NCBI RefSeq assembly: GCF_900102925.1
Contig: NZ_FNKI01000005.1
Span: forward strand, 80,112-144,111
DNA: 64,000 bases
Origin: Flagellimonas zhangzhouensis
GTDB taxonomy: Bacteria > Bacteroidota > Bacteroidia > Flavobacteriales > Flavobacteriaceae
Reading direction: 5' to 3'
In this document: positions 19,701-29,498 of the stretch, piece by piece
Position numbering within the stretch: the stretch's first letter is position 1
Layout: each line of letters starts with the position of its first letter
Notes under the pieces: generated by a model
Told to the model about the DNA's origin: nothing
Seen by the model: the letters and a program-made list of their open reading frames with translations, nothing else
The model's database searches: none
Made by a program: the position numbers and the translations under genes

Positions 19701-19824
19701 GCTGACCAGTTTCGGCATCACTAACAGTTCCCCTTACAGTAATCCTCTGTTGTGCATTGGCCGTAAAGCCACAGAGAACTGTGCAAAGAAGAACCATTAA
19801 CCAAAGTGTTTGTTTAGTCTTCAT
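16726..19824 (-). CDS. SusC/RagA-like TonB-dependent outer-membrane transporter
   Basis: A 1032-residue protein with a signal peptide ending 'TANAQ' and an N-terminal carboxypeptidase-D-like domain (about 28-110, 'VRGTVSDAETGQPLPGVTV'). The TonB-box region is followed by a plug with the RagA signature 'LYVVDGFPIVGDI' and 'SVLKDAASTSLYGSRAANGV', then a 22-strand barrel ending in 'YTLGFNLSF' with terminal Phe. It imports oligosaccharides using TonB energy with its SusD partner. It is the first gene of the PUL operon; there is no N-terminal STN domain, so no anti-sigma signalling arm is evident. Confidence 0.96.
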   Translation of the reverse strand: MKTKQTLWLMVLLCTVLCGFTANAQQRITVRGTVSDAETGQPLPGVTVLEQGTTNGTSADFDGNYSIEVNSNAVLTFSSVGYAAQNISVNGRSQINISMAIDSQQLDEVVIVGYGTQTSRKVTGAVQQIDSEELADIPVPQVTQKLQGRLVGVQINQTTGKPGQGIQVRVRGQASILAGSDPLYVVDGFPIVGDISSINPDEIESISVLKDAASTSLYGSRAANGVVLITTKSGKTEQGGFSISYYGGVQAVPQKGRPDLMNGTEFAQFKKESFEDLGLPVPEPFQNPEQYGEGYNWYDAMFRTAPIQSLNINWNARGERSSVAIVAGVFNQEGVMVNSDFKRYSLRANSSFKLNDQLNLGVSVAPTYSIDNLPSSDGAFYATNVNAGIPGGLVTNAMQTWPILPYQNEDGSLPLTAWIPGISAFPTPNWYRAAKEITNETKSLRVLGNVFLEYQPIEGLRLKTSINGDFGNSSFFNFSPSTSSTTFAALPPAIPTSIRRESKYLSWLNENTVTYAKSFGDHNFELLGGMSFQKYEADNSQLFLSNFPDDRVRTIQSALNIDRTRSFNNINEWSLTSFFSRLNYDYKGKYLVTFALRRDGSSRFGSNNRWGNFPSVSAGWVFSDESFLENTDWLTFGKVRASYGIIGNNNIGNYTQYALVDNSLNAVFGNSISSGAAVTTLGNSNLGWEKTKQIDLGLDLRFFDDRVEFIYDYYKKNTTDLLFNVNIPQESGFTNFNDNVGELEFWGHEFAIVSRNIAKENFTWNTNFNIAFNRNKVVSLAEGVDRIFAGGGYAAITRPGEPLGQFWGLIHDGVYDNQQEFDSSPKAVESQVGTIKFQDVNGDGVITYGNENDDRTVIGNPFPDYIFGLTNDFRFGNWDASVVISGSVGNDIAVTNDQGTTNLDGVFNVLRDVKDRWRSPENPGSGRYGKTTGATFMERDWFSSRFIEDGSYLTVKNISLGYSFPVKETSFLKKARLYASVQQAFVLTGYRGVNPEISTTTQGQQSNALALGYDWGAYPVPRTYTLGFNLSF

Positions 19825-21379
<1,555 letters not shown>

Positions 21380-21400
21380 TAACTAACTCAACTTTGAATA

Positions 21401-21432
21401 AAAAAATGGCAATTTTTCAATTGCCATTTTTT
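21401..21432. terminator. Bidirectional terminator, CE1 / GH2
   Basis: AAAAAATGGCAATT (21401-21414) and AATTGCCATTTTTT (21419-21432) form a perfect 14-bp inverted repeat with a 4-nt loop between two convergent genes. Confidence 0.9.
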
Positions 21433-21455
21433 GTTTTCGACCACTTTAAAAGTGG

Positions 21456-23261
21456 TTATTTCTTCTTGTAATAATCCTGTAGCACAAAAAAGGCTTTCTT
21501 CTTCTGGCCTTTTTCTGAAATGAGCCCCTTTCGGTTCCAACCATCCTGTACATCGGGTAATTGGCGTAATGGTGACATAAAATCCACAAGTATCCAAGGA
21601 GCCATTCCTGAAAGTCCGTCAATTTTATCGAACATGGCTAAACTCTCTTTGTATAGGTGCTCTTGAAATTCCTCACTCCATCTGGTTTGCTTATCCGCAT
21701 AATAACCCTGCAAGGCTCCACCCCCAAATTCACTCACGATTACAGGTTTTTCAAAACCAAATTCAAATGATTTACCACGAGTCTCCTCGGGGGCTCCACC
21801 ATACCATCCCAAATATTCGTTTAAACTGATGATGTCCAGTTTTTCAATCAAAGGGTCATTGTAGGTGTACACACTATCGGGGTGCCCATCCAATTCTTGG
21901 TCCTTTTTGATTGCTGCGGATAACAATCGGGTATCATCCATGGATCTTATATAATCGGCCAATTCTCCCAAAAAGGCATTTCGGTCTGGAATAGATGCCG
22001 TTTCGTTGGCAATGGACCAAATAATGGTGCTCGCGCGGTTATAATCGCGGTTGATCATTTCGGCATACTGTTTCTTGGCTTTTTCCAATACTTCTGGGTT
22101 ATCCCATTGAATTCCCCAATACAAAGGCAATTCTTCCCAAAGTAGAATCCCCAACTTATCAGCCAACCTCACAATTTTTTCTTGATGCGGGTAATGTGCC
22201 AATCTTAAAAAGTTACAGCCCAATTCTTGCGCCCATCCCAAAACCAACTCAGCATCTTCAATAGAGTTTGCGCGGTCTTTTCGAAGTGGGTTTTCATCGT
22301 GCAAGCAGATACCTTTTAAAAATATAGGTTCACCGTTCAATACAATTTGTTTTCCAATCGCTTCAATGGTTCTAAAACCAATTTGATCACCGATGGTGTC
22401 ATTACCTGCCACTAAAGTGACTTCGTATAGTTTAGGATTTTTCGGCGACCATAATTCCAAACCTTTTGTGTTGATAGAAAATTCTGTTGGACCATCTGCA
22501 TTTACCTCGAACTCCTGATTCAATTTTAGTTCAGGAATAAGAATTCGAGCAGTTTTGGGTCTATTTTCACCAACGAGCTCCAATTTGCCTTGGATTGTTT
22601 TGCTGCGCTGCTTTAGTGTTGATTTATCTAGCGAAAGAAAATAATTATTGATAAAGGTTGAAGGCACCTCAATCAACTTAACATCGCGGGTGATTCCCCC
22701 ATGATTAAACCAATCCGAAACTTTTGATGGAATATTATCTGCAGCACGGGCATTGTCCACCCCAACAATTAAAAAGTTGTCCTTCTCTTTTAATAAATCC
22801 GTTACCTCGAAAGAAAATGGGGTAAATCCACCTTCATGATGACCTAGAATTTCGCCATTAAAAGAAACCGTGGTTTTATAGTTTGCAGCCCCTATATGCA
22901 CAAAGTAACGTTTGCCCTCAGTCCTATCTGGTTTATCAAATGTTTTTCGGTACCACACATTTCCTTCAAAATAGGTAAGCTCTGGATATTGAATGTTCCA
23001 GCTTCCAGGCACCCAAAGGTTCTTTCCATTATCAAAACCATATTCTACCCTATCGGATTTATCCTTGGGCTGGTAATTTTTATAAACGGGCATTCCACCC
23101 ATTCCCCCAGTTTGAAAAGGATCTAAAACAAATTTCCATTTCCCATTTAAACTGGTGAAATTTCTATTCTCGGTATTGGAAATGAATACATCTTGACCAA
23201 AAATGGAAGTAGCCATCAAAAAGAGGCCAAACAAAACAAAGGTGGATTTGCGGTTTAGCAT
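21456..23261 (-). CDS. GH2 beta-glycosidase (beta-glucuronidase/galactosidase-like)
   Basis: A 601-residue enzyme read from the ATG at 23261; a TTG two codons upstream is less likely. The signal peptide ends near 'MATSIFGQ'. The domains are an N-terminal jelly roll ('FTSLNGKWKFVLDPFQ', 'WYRKTFDKP', 'GGFTPFSFEVT'), an Ig-like domain and a TIM barrel. The barrel carries the acid/base Glu in 'IIWSIANETA' and the nucleophile Glu in 'PVIVSEFGGGAL'. 'DWFNHGGITRDV' resembles the beta-glucuronidase subgroup. The exact sugar is unsettled. It is convergent with CE1 and separate from the susCD operon, but plausibly in the same regulon. Confidence 0.88.
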   Translation of the reverse strand: MLNRKSTFVLFGLFLMATSIFGQDVFISNTENRNFTSLNGKWKFVLDPFQTGGMGGMPVYKNYQPKDKSDRVEYGFDNGKNLWVPGSWNIQYPELTYFEGNVWYRKTFDKPDRTEGKRYFVHIGAANYKTTVSFNGEILGHHEGGFTPFSFEVTDLLKEKDNFLIVGVDNARAADNIPSKVSDWFNHGGITRDVKLIEVPSTFINNYFLSLDKSTLKQRSKTIQGKLELVGENRPKTARILIPELKLNQEFEVNADGPTEFSINTKGLELWSPKNPKLYEVTLVAGNDTIGDQIGFRTIEAIGKQIVLNGEPIFLKGICLHDENPLRKDRANSIEDAELVLGWAQELGCNFLRLAHYPHQEKIVRLADKLGILLWEELPLYWGIQWDNPEVLEKAKKQYAEMINRDYNRASTIIWSIANETASIPDRNAFLGELADYIRSMDDTRLLSAAIKKDQELDGHPDSVYTYNDPLIEKLDIISLNEYLGWYGGAPEETRGKSFEFGFEKPVIVSEFGGGALQGYYADKQTRWSEEFQEHLYKESLAMFDKIDGLSGMAPWILVDFMSPLRQLPDVQDGWNRKGLISEKGQKKKAFFVLQDYYKKK

Positions 23262-23343
23262 GTGCAATAGTTTGATTAATCAATTTAAAGTGTCAATATA
23301 ACACTTTTAAATGAAACAAGTATACTTCAATTTTATTTCCCAC

Positions 23344-23375
23344 AAAAAAACGGCACCTAGATAATCAGGGTGCCG
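23344..23375 (-). terminator. Terminator of the ADH/EamA/DUF2255 unit
   Basis: CGGCACC (23351-23357) and GGTGCCG (23369-23375) form a 7-bp stem. Read on the minus strand it is followed by seven Ts. It lies just past the stop of the alcohol dehydrogenase at 23409. Confidence 0.8.
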
Positions 23376-23408
23376 TTCTAAATTGTTGAAATGGATATAG
23401 TTTGAATG

Positions 23409-24452
23409 CTAAGCTTTCATATCAATTACAAATCGGTATTTGATATCACCTTTTTCCAAACGTTCAAAACCTTCGTTGATTTGGTTTGGTGCAATGACTT
23501 CGATATCAGCGGTAATGTTGTGTTCTTTACAAAACTCCAACATCTCTTGCGTCTCGGCAATCCCTCCAATATTAGATCCTGCAAAACTTCTTCTGCCGTT
23601 CACCACGCTAAAGGCACCAATTTCCAAAGGCTCATTGGGCAATCCAACCAACACCATGCTACCATCCACAGCCAAACTATTTAAATACGGATTTACATCG
23701 TGCTTGGCGGAAACCGTATCCAAAATCATATCAAAACCAGATTGAGCTTTCATTTGTTCTGCATCTTTAGACAAAACGGAATGATCCGCTCCCAATCTTT
23801 TGGCATCTTCCACTTTGGATGGTGAGGTGGTGAATACGGTAACCTCTGCGCCCATCGCTTTGGCAATTTTAATGGCCATATGTCCAAGACCACCAATCCC
23901 TACAATACCTACTTTTTTTCCTGGACCTGCTTTCCAATGTTTTAATGGGGAATAGGTTGTAATCCCTGCACATAAAAGTGGTGCGGCAGCAGCTAAATCA
24001 TCAAATTCGGGCATTTTTAACACGTAATCGGCATCCGCTACAATCTTCCCGGAAAAACCACCATAGGTTACCCCTCCAATATGTTTATCGGGTGCGTTGA
24101 AAACCAAGGTCCAACCCTCTTCACAGAATTGTTCCTCTCCATGGCTGCATTGGGTACAATGCCCGCAACTGTCCACAATACATCCGATGGCTGCTAGGTC
24201 ACCTACTTTAAATTTGGTGACTTCGTCTCCAATTTTAGTTACTCGACCGACAATTTCATGTCCTGGTACGATAGGATAGGCCGTAGCTCCCCAATCGTTA
24301 TGGACGGCATGCAAATCGGAATGGCAAATACCGCAATATAAAATTTCAATTTCCACATCGTTGGCCAATGTGTCTCTTCGTTTAATATCCATGGATTTAA
24401 TCGGCGCTTCGGCCGATTCTGTTCCATAGGCTTTTGCTAAAGTTGTTTCCAT
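23409..24452 (-). CDS. Zinc-dependent NAD(P) alcohol dehydrogenase (YahK/CAD-like)
   Basis: A 347-residue medium-chain dehydrogenase read from the ATG at 24452; the longer frame starting at 24503 would overlap the upstream EamA gene. Catalytic zinc ligands lie in 'CGICHSDLH' and 'PGHEIVGRV'. Structural zinc cysteines are in 'CIVDSCGHCTQCSHGEEQFC', and the Rossmann motif is 'VGIVGIGGLGHMAIKIAK'. Members reduce a broad range of aldehydes to alcohols with NADPH in the cytoplasm. It ends the minus-strand aldehyde-response region and is a paralogue of the Tat-tagged enzyme at 27537-28730. Confidence 0.92.
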   Translation of the reverse strand: METTLAKAYGTESAEAPIKSMDIKRRDTLANDVEIEILYCGICHSDLHAVHNDWGATAYPIVPGHEIVGRVTKIGDEVTKFKVGDLAAIGCIVDSCGHCTQCSHGEEQFCEEGWTLVFNAPDKHIGGVTYGGFSGKIVADADYVLKMPEFDDLAAAAPLLCAGITTYSPLKHWKAGPGKKVGIVGIGGLGHMAIKIAKAMGAEVTVFTTSPSKVEDAKRLGADHSVLSKDAEQMKAQSGFDMILDTVSAKHDVNPYLNSLAVDGSMVLVGLPNEPLEIGAFSVVNGRRSFAGSNIGGIAETQEMLEFCKEHNITADIEVIAPNQINEGFERLEKGDIKYRFVIDMKA

Positions 24453-24489
24453 AATTTCTCGCTTTTTATTTTTAAAATTTGATTTTTCT

Positions 24490-25404
24490 TTAAGCTGGGG
24501 CAACTTCCTTTCGCTTCTTATAAGTTACTAAATAAACCCCTAAAATCACCAAAAATGCCGCTAAAGGTTTGTCCCATGTCAATCTATCTTGACCTACTGC
24601 AATCGCGACCACTGAGGCAACTATCGGTTGTAGGTTCATAAAGATGCTTGCGGTACTTGCTTCCAACCGTTTTAGGGCATAGGGCATCAGAAAAAATGCC
24701 AAAGTCGTGGAGAATAATAGGGAGAACAGTAACAAAGAATAGGCCCAAACTGTTCCACTTTCGGAATAGATTTCTTGATGCTCCAATCCACCATTAAAAG
24801 TTAGTGGTAATGCCGCAATGGCCGAAACCAAAAACATCCATTTGGCAATGGTAATCGGGTTGTATTTCATGGAAATTTTGCGGGTCAAAGTCAGATACCC
24901 TGCATAGCAGAACACACACAAAATTGCCAACAAAATGCCCAATCCGTTATTGCTTCCAGTAGGTCCTCCACTCCCACTTAGATAGATGATCAATCCTGCT
25001 CCCGAAATACTTATGATGATGCCCAATATTTTCCGAGATGGTATCCCCTCTTTTAAAAAAATAGCGGATAATATCAACACCACTACGGGTGTCAAGGCCA
25101 TCAGCAAAGAATAGATGACTGGGGTAGTGTATTCGAGGGCTTGTGAAAAGAGTAACTGCGTACCAATAAATCCCATGAGTCCACCTATGATCATGGTCCA
25201 CATGTCCTTTTTATCCACCTTTTCAGACTTCAAAAAAAGACCTACCAACCAGAACAAAGCTGCACCAAAAAACATTCGGGTAATGGTGTAACCAATTGGC
25301 GACATCCAATGGTCCATGAGTTCTTTGGTCACTGGAGTGTTCAGTCCAAAAATTATATTGGCCGTTAATATGGCTACAAGCCCTTGTTGTCTTTCTTTCA
25401 ACAT
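24490..25404 (-). CDS. EamA/DMT-family membrane transporter
   Basis: A 304-residue protein with ten predicted membrane spans in two EamA repeats (first about 10-140, second about 155-295; 'GLVAILTANIIFGLNTPVTKEL' opens repeat one). It belongs to the drug/metabolite transporter superfamily, mostly exporters of small metabolites. The substrate is unknown. The start is taken at 25404 (MLKERQQG), which follows the upstream stop by 4 bp; an in-frame ATG at 25428 would overlap it. Likely co-transcribed with DUF2255 and ADH. Confidence 0.88.
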   Translation of the reverse strand: MLKERQQGLVAILTANIIFGLNTPVTKELMDHWMSPIGYTITRMFFGAALFWLVGLFLKSEKVDKKDMWTMIIGGLMGFIGTQLLFSQALEYTTPVIYSLLMALTPVVVLILSAIFLKEGIPSRKILGIIISISGAGLIIYLSGSGGPTGSNNGLGILLAILCVFCYAGYLTLTRKISMKYNPITIAKWMFLVSAIAALPLTFNGGLEHQEIYSESGTVWAYSLLLFSLLFSTTLAFFLMPYALKRLEASTASIFMNLQPIVASVVAIAVGQDRLTWDKPLAAFLVILGVYLVTYKKRKEVAPA

Positions 25405-25408
25405 GAAT

Positions 25409-25798
25409 TTAGTTAAGTCCAAATACATTCATGGTTGCCGCTTTGGCCCTATCGCTGATCATGGATCCCAAATATGGACTAGAACTGTATTTATCACGGT
25501 AGGCTTGGTCTATTTTCTCATTCAAGGGTCCATCAACAGGTTCAAAGCGTACTTTTCGTTCCATTCCAGCAGCTTTAATTTTACCTTGTTTTTGCTTTAA
25601 GGCTGATTTGTACCACCTGGAGTTTACTCCGTTGTAGGCACGCACATAGAGGTTACCCTCTACCTCCACAGACCAAATCCAAGTTAAAGTTCCATAAGTT
25701 TCCCCATCTTCATGCAAAACGGAAATATGAAAATCATCGTTCTTTCCGATTTGTTCAATCTCTTCAGTTGTTAGGGTTTTTGATATTGTGCTCATCAT
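25409..25798 (-). CDS. DUF2255 family protein
   Basis: A 129-residue protein with the DUF2255 pattern 'TYGTLTWIWSVEVEGNLYVRAYNGVNSRWYKSA', a split-barrel fold related to flavin or F420 nitroreductase-like proteins. No function is established. A cytoplasmic redox or cofactor-binding role is suggested by the fold and by its place among dehydrogenases. The start is one of two adjacent ATGs (25798 or 25795). Confidence 0.8.
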   Translation of the reverse strand: MMSTISKTLTTEEIEQIGKNDDFHISVLHEDGETYGTLTWIWSVEVEGNLYVRAYNGVNSRWYKSALKQKQGKIKAAGMERKVRFEPVDGPLNEKIDQAYRDKYSSSPYLGSMISDRAKAATMNVFGLN

Positions 25799-25813
25799 TT
25801 TCTTCTTTTAAAA

Positions 25814-25848
25814 ACTTTGGGCAATCGAGTTTCCCCGTTGCCCAAAGT
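25814..25848 (-). terminator. Hairpin after the tautomerase gene
   Basis: ACTTTGGGCAA (25814-25824) and TTGCCCAAAGT (25838-25848) are a perfect 11-bp inverted repeat with a 13-nt loop. On the minus strand it leads into a T-rich stretch. It separates the cupin/tautomerase genes from the DUF2255 gene. Confidence 0.75.
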
Positions 25849-25909
25849 CTAATTTTCTTTTTCAATTTTATTTTTGGCTTGTCTCCAAAGTATTTGCAAC
25901 AAGTTAAAT

Positions 25910-26137
25910 CTACATAGTATACCCTAGCTTTTTAACCAAGATTTCCTCGTTTGCCATAATTTTATTGGGGTATACTTCGTTTTTCCATTCCTCTGTACTG
26001 TACTCCTCAAGTGCAACGGAATAAGAATCGTCTCCCATACCCACAACTTTTTGGGCTGCCTTGATTACTTCGGCAACCAGCTCCTTTTTCTGCTCTTCGG
26101 ATTTTCCCTCAAGCAGGTTAATTTGAAAATGTGGCAT
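25910..26137 (-). CDS. 4-oxalocrotonate tautomerase-like protein
   Basis: A 75-residue protein that would start with Pro after Met removal ('MPHFQINLLEGKSEEQKKEL'), with the beta-alpha-beta tautomerase fold. The catalytic N-terminal Pro is present. Such small enzymes tautomerise enol/keto acids or act on reactive carbonyls. It lies 4 bp downstream of the cupin gene and is co-transcribed. Its substrate is unknown; the surrounding reductases suggest handling of reactive aldehydes or quinone-like compounds. Confidence 0.85.
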   Translation of the reverse strand: MPHFQINLLEGKSEEQKKELVAEVIKAAQKVVGMGDDSYSVALEEYSTEEWKNEVYPNKIMANEEILVKKLGYTM

Positions 26138-26141
26138 CTTC

Positions 26142-26540
26142 TTATTTTGAATATTGTTCGTCAGACACTTTTTCCATCCAAGTCACCACCTCACCATTTA
26201 CTTCTTCTTGAACAGCGATATGACTCATGGCTTTATTGGCAGAAGCTCCATGCCAGTGTTTTTCGTTCGGTTCGAAATACACGATGTCCCCAGGACGAAT
26301 TTCTTCAATGGGTCCACCTTCTTTTTGAATCCAACCCAATCCTGATTGCACGATTAAAGTTTGACCTGCTGGGTGCGTATGCCATGCGGTTCTTGCGCCA
26401 GGAGCAAAGGTTACCAAGGCTGCTGCCCCTTTGGTTACATTTTCAACATTTTGATACAATGGGTCTACAATCACATCTCCTGTGAACCAATCTTCAGGTC
26501 CTTTCATGGATGGGATTTCCCCGTTTTTAAAGATTTTCAT
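26142..26540 (-). CDS. Cupin-domain protein
   Basis: A 132-residue single cupin with both conserved metal-binding motifs: 'AWHTHPAGQTLIVQSGLGW' and 'GDIVYFEPNEKHWHGA'. It resembles the small cupins often annotated as carboxymuconolactone-decarboxylase-associated or quercetinase-like. There is no signal peptide, so it is cytoplasmic. It is paralogous to the exported cupin at 28733-29242 (shared 'HWHGAS.NKAM' and 'WMEKVSDEQY' endings). The reaction is unknown. Confidence 0.85.
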   Translation of the reverse strand: MKIFKNGEIPSMKGPEDWFTGDVIVDPLYQNVENVTKGAAALVTFAPGARTAWHTHPAGQTLIVQSGLGWIQKEGGPIEEIRPGDIVYFEPNEKHWHGASANKAMSHIAVQEEVNGEVVTWMEKVSDEQYSK

Positions 26541-26654
26541 ATATGGTATTTTTTATTGTTCTTCTTCTCTAAAATTTTTAAAACAATTGATTATGAGAGC
26601 CACGAACCCTTTTCATCGGGCCCGCAGCATCCCATTCTACGCTTGACTTAGTTC

Positions 26655-27509
26655 CTAGGCAAATACAGGGAACTTACTGGCTTCGCCGTAATCCTTTATT
26701 TTTTCCATTTCTTGAAGTGTTTTCATATCACCATCCGAGATTTCAAAATCCAATTGGGCATTACCCTTCATATGATCTGGATTGGCAGTTTTTGGTATGG
26801 GAAGCAACCCCAACTGCAAATCGAAACGGATTGCCAATTGCGGAATGGATACGCCATATTTCTCGGCCATTTCAGCCACATCATCATTTTTGAACAATTC
26901 TCCGTGACCGATCGGGGAATAGGCTTCCACCAAAATATCATTGTCTTCACAGAATTTGATGGTCTTTTCGGGCACGTTGGAAATATGTGCCAATACTTGG
27001 TTCACAGCTGGTTTTACCGTACCATTATCCAAAATATTTTGAATATCTTCGATTTCGAAGTTGGACAATCCAATGGCTTTTAGCTTACCAGCTTCGTAGG
27101 CTTCTTCCAAAGCTTTCCATGCTGCTAAGTTTCCTTTAAAAAATCGTTCTTCTCCTTGAAAATCTTGCCATGGTTTTGGACTGTGGATGATCATTAAATC
27201 AATGTAATCCAATCCCATTACTTCCAATGATTTATCAATAGCAGCAACGGCTTCATCATAGGATTTTACTTCTGCAGCCAATTTGGTGGTCACGAACAAT
27301 TCGCTTCTATTTACCCCACTCTCTTTGATGCCTTTACCTACGCCTTCTTCATTTTGATAGGCTTGGGCAGTATCAATATGTCTGTACCCAAGGTCTATGG
27401 CATCTTTTACGGCCTGCACCACGGCATCGTTATCGATGAACCAGGTACCCAGACCCAATTTTGGAATTTGAACTTTATTATTAAGTGTATATGTTTCTTG
27501 TACTATCAT
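26655..27509 (-). CDS. Aldo/keto reductase (DkgA-like)
   Basis: A 284-residue NADPH-dependent AKR. Catalytic Asp and Tyr are in 'LGYRHIDTAQAYQNEEGVG', Lys in 'LFVTTKL', His in 'LMIIHSPKPW', and the cofactor region is 'LLPIPKTANPDHMKGN'. DkgA-type enzymes reduce methylglyoxal, 2,5-diketogluconate and other carbonyls. In Escherichia coli, dkgA is paired with the alcohol dehydrogenase yqhD under the AraC activator YqhC. The present neighbours (two ADHs and an AraC gene) parallel that arrangement. Confidence 0.92.
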   Translation of the reverse strand: MIVQETYTLNNKVQIPKLGLGTWFIDNDAVVQAVKDAIDLGYRHIDTAQAYQNEEGVGKGIKESGVNRSELFVTTKLAAEVKSYDEAVAAIDKSLEVMGLDYIDLMIIHSPKPWQDFQGEERFFKGNLAAWKALEEAYEAGKLKAIGLSNFEIEDIQNILDNGTVKPAVNQVLAHISNVPEKTIKFCEDNDILVEAYSPIGHGELFKNDDVAEMAEKYGVSIPQLAIRFDLQLGLLPIPKTANPDHMKGNAQLDFEISDGDMKTLQEMEKIKDYGEASKFPVFA

Positions 27510-27536
27510 AGCGTGTTTTTATAGTTAATAATTTGA

Positions 27537-28730
27537 TTAAAATGTAGCTGCGTCAATCACATAACGATAACGAGCTTCTTTGTTCACCACTTTTTCCCAA
27601 GCTTCATTGATTTGACTGGCATTGATGACTTCAATTTGAGGAACAACTCCGTTATCAGCGCAGAAATGCACCACTTCTTGGGTTTCGGGAATACCTCCAA
27701 TCAACGAACTGTTGTAGTTGACCCTGTTGAACATCATATTAAAATTGTTCACGGTGTATTCACCTCCAACGGGCACCCCAACTTGGGTAAAGAATCCGTT
27801 CGGCTTTACACAATCCATGTAAGATGACATTTCGTAAGCATACGGTATGGTGGAAATCATATAATCCATCTGCCCTCTGTAGGCTTGAAGTTTATCCAAG
27901 GAATCCACAACAATAGCTTCTTTGGCTCCCCAAGACAAAATATCCTTTGCCTTATCTGCGGATGTAGTGAAGCCGTACACCTCAGCACCTTTGGCCACTG
28001 CCAATTTAATGGCCATGTGACCCAATCCACCGATACCAGCAACTCCTACTTTATCCCCAATTTTAAAATTGGCTTTCATCAATGGGGAATAGGTGGTGAT
28101 TCCTGCACAAAGCAATGGTGCGGCTTCTTCAAAACTGATATGTTCTGGGATATGTACTGCAAAGTGATCACGTACCACAATTTTATTGGAATACCCTCCT
28201 TGAGAAATTCCCGTAGGTTCTGCTTCGGTAGGATAACCGTAGGTGAACAAGGTCTCTCCCCTTTCGCAATAATGTTCTTCGCCGTGGGTACAGTTATCGC
28301 ATTCCATGCAGCTATCCACCATACAACCAACCCCCGCGCGGTCACCCACTTTAAATTTGGTCACGTTTTTACCCACAGCGGCTACAACCCCTACAATTTC
28401 GTGCCCAGGAACCTGCGGATATTGTTGTGGTCCCCAGTGGCCCTTTTCTTGGTGAATGTCGGAGTGACAAATACTGGCAAATTTTACATCGATTAATATG
28501 TCGTCGTCGCCCACGGGTCTACGCTCAAATTCGAATGGGCTCAATTTTCCCGAATCATCTGTTGCTGCGTATCCTTTGGTTTTAATATTCTGGTCCATGT
28601 TTATTGTATTATTGTTTGTGTCTTGTGAAAATAGCTGCATTGGATTCACCAATGTAACGCCTGCCCCAACCATAGCTGATTTTTGCAGGAACTCGCGTCT
28701 GGATTTGTTGTTTTTGTTGTTAGCTTTCAT
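27537..28730 (-). CDS. Zinc alcohol dehydrogenase with N-terminal twin-arginine leader
   Basis: A 397-residue medium-chain dehydrogenase extended at the N-terminus by about 45 residues. 'NKSRREFLQKSAMVGAGVTL' is a Tat-type leader. The catalytic core is intact: 'ICHSDIHQEKGHWG', 'PGHEIVGVV', four-cysteine structural zinc in 'CMVDSCMECDNCTHGEEHYC', and Rossmann 'VGVAGIGGLGHMAIKLAV'. An exported NAD(P)-dependent enzyme is unusual because the periplasm lacks free NAD(P)H. It is 2 bp downstream of the exported cupin gene, hence the same operon. Confidence 0.9.
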   Translation of the reverse strand: MKANNKNNKSRREFLQKSAMVGAGVTLVNPMQLFSQDTNNNTINMDQNIKTKGYAATDDSGKLSPFEFERRPVGDDDILIDVKFASICHSDIHQEKGHWGPQQYPQVPGHEIVGVVAAVGKNVTKFKVGDRAGVGCMVDSCMECDNCTHGEEHYCERGETLFTYGYPTEAEPTGISQGGYSNKIVVRDHFAVHIPEHISFEEAAPLLCAGITTYSPLMKANFKIGDKVGVAGIGGLGHMAIKLAVAKGAEVYGFTTSADKAKDILSWGAKEAIVVDSLDKLQAYRGQMDYMISTIPYAYEMSSYMDCVKPNGFFTQVGVPVGGEYTVNNFNMMFNRVNYNSSLIGGIPETQEVVHFCADNGVVPQIEVINASQINEAWEKVVNKEARYRYVIDAATF

Positions 28731-28732
28731 GG

Positions 28733-29242
28733 TTAGTTTCCATTGTATTGTTCATCGGTAACGGCCTCCATCCAGTTTACAACACCTTTTTCGGTGTTGG
28801 GCACTATGTACAATTGCTGCATGGCTTTACCTGGGCTTGCCCCATGCCAATGCTTTGCATTTGGTGGACATTTTACCACACTTCCTTTTTTAAGGAATTC
28901 TTTTGGTTGTCCTTCAATCTGGTGAAATCCTTCCCCGTCGGTAATGATCAAAATCTGACCTGCTCCATGTGTATGCCAATTACTTCTTGCCCCTGGCTCA
29001 AAATACACGTTGCCCACTAGCATGGTGTAGGTGGAATCCATGGGTACCAATCCGTAATTGTAGGCATCGCCCGTAAAAAACTGTGCTGGACCTTTTTGTC
29101 CTTTTGGAAAGATGGCATCCACTTCCTGGGTAGTGGTCTCTTCAACCATAGCGGTTGTTTTTTCAACTTCTTTCTTAGCTTCTTTACAGCTTAGAAAAAG
29201 GAAAACAAGTGATGAAAGTAATACCAATGTTGTTTTTTTCAT
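28733..29242 (-). CDS. Cupin-domain lipoprotein
   Basis: A 169-residue protein read from the ATG at 29242, which gives a proper lipoprotein signal 'MKKTTLVLLSSLVFLFLSC' (Cys 19); the longer frame from 29281 does not. The cupin motifs are 'NWHTHGAGQILIITDGEGF' and 'GSVVKCPPNAKHWHGAS'. It is anchored in the cell envelope and is the first gene of the unit reading into the Tat-ADH. A candidate AraC-type operator and a -10-like box lie upstream (29371-29436). The function is unknown; its exported partner suggests a periplasmic redox or sensing step. Confidence 0.87.
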   Translation of the reverse strand: MKKTTLVLLSSLVFLFLSCKEAKKEVEKTTAMVEETTTQEVDAIFPKGQKGPAQFFTGDAYNYGLVPMDSTYTMLVGNVYFEPGARSNWHTHGAGQILIITDGEGFHQIEGQPKEFLKKGSVVKCPPNAKHWHGASPGKAMQQLYIVPNTEKGVVNWMEAVTDEQYNGN

Positions 29243-29370
29243 TTGTAAGTCTTTTGAGATTAGTGATTTTAGTTTGTGCAAGCCATTTAGGCTTATGAAA
29301 ACTGATGTCTACCAACAATTTAAATTAACTTAAAATTGCTTTAACATCACATTAACAATCAACACATCAG

Positions 29371-29436
29371 CAAGTTACGACTATGGTAAGAGCGGGGGAT
29401 AATGAAAATCAAATCTAAAATTAAGAGAATCAAACC
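29371..29436 (-). promoter_or_regulatory. Candidate AraC operator and -10 box for the cupin/Tat-ADH operon
   Basis: Half-sites GAAAATCAAATC (29404-29415) and GAGAATCAAACC (29425-29436) start 21 bp apart, two helical turns, as in AraC-family sites. The whole 33-bp element matches one at 32447-32479 in 26 of 33 positions. TAACTTG on the minus strand (29371-29377), one base short of TAnnTTTG, lies 26 bp from the operator edge, the same gap as at the other site. The implied leader is about 120 nt. Confidence 0.6.
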
Positions 29437-29498
29437 TTGATTTGATAGCGTTACAATTTGACGCATATGAGCACCATTTTAGGTTGGTCTTAAATAGG

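Noticed and set aside
21456..23267. GH2 start at the TTG at 23267
   Set aside because: An ATG two codons later gives a normal signal peptide, and the TTG adds nothing recognisable.
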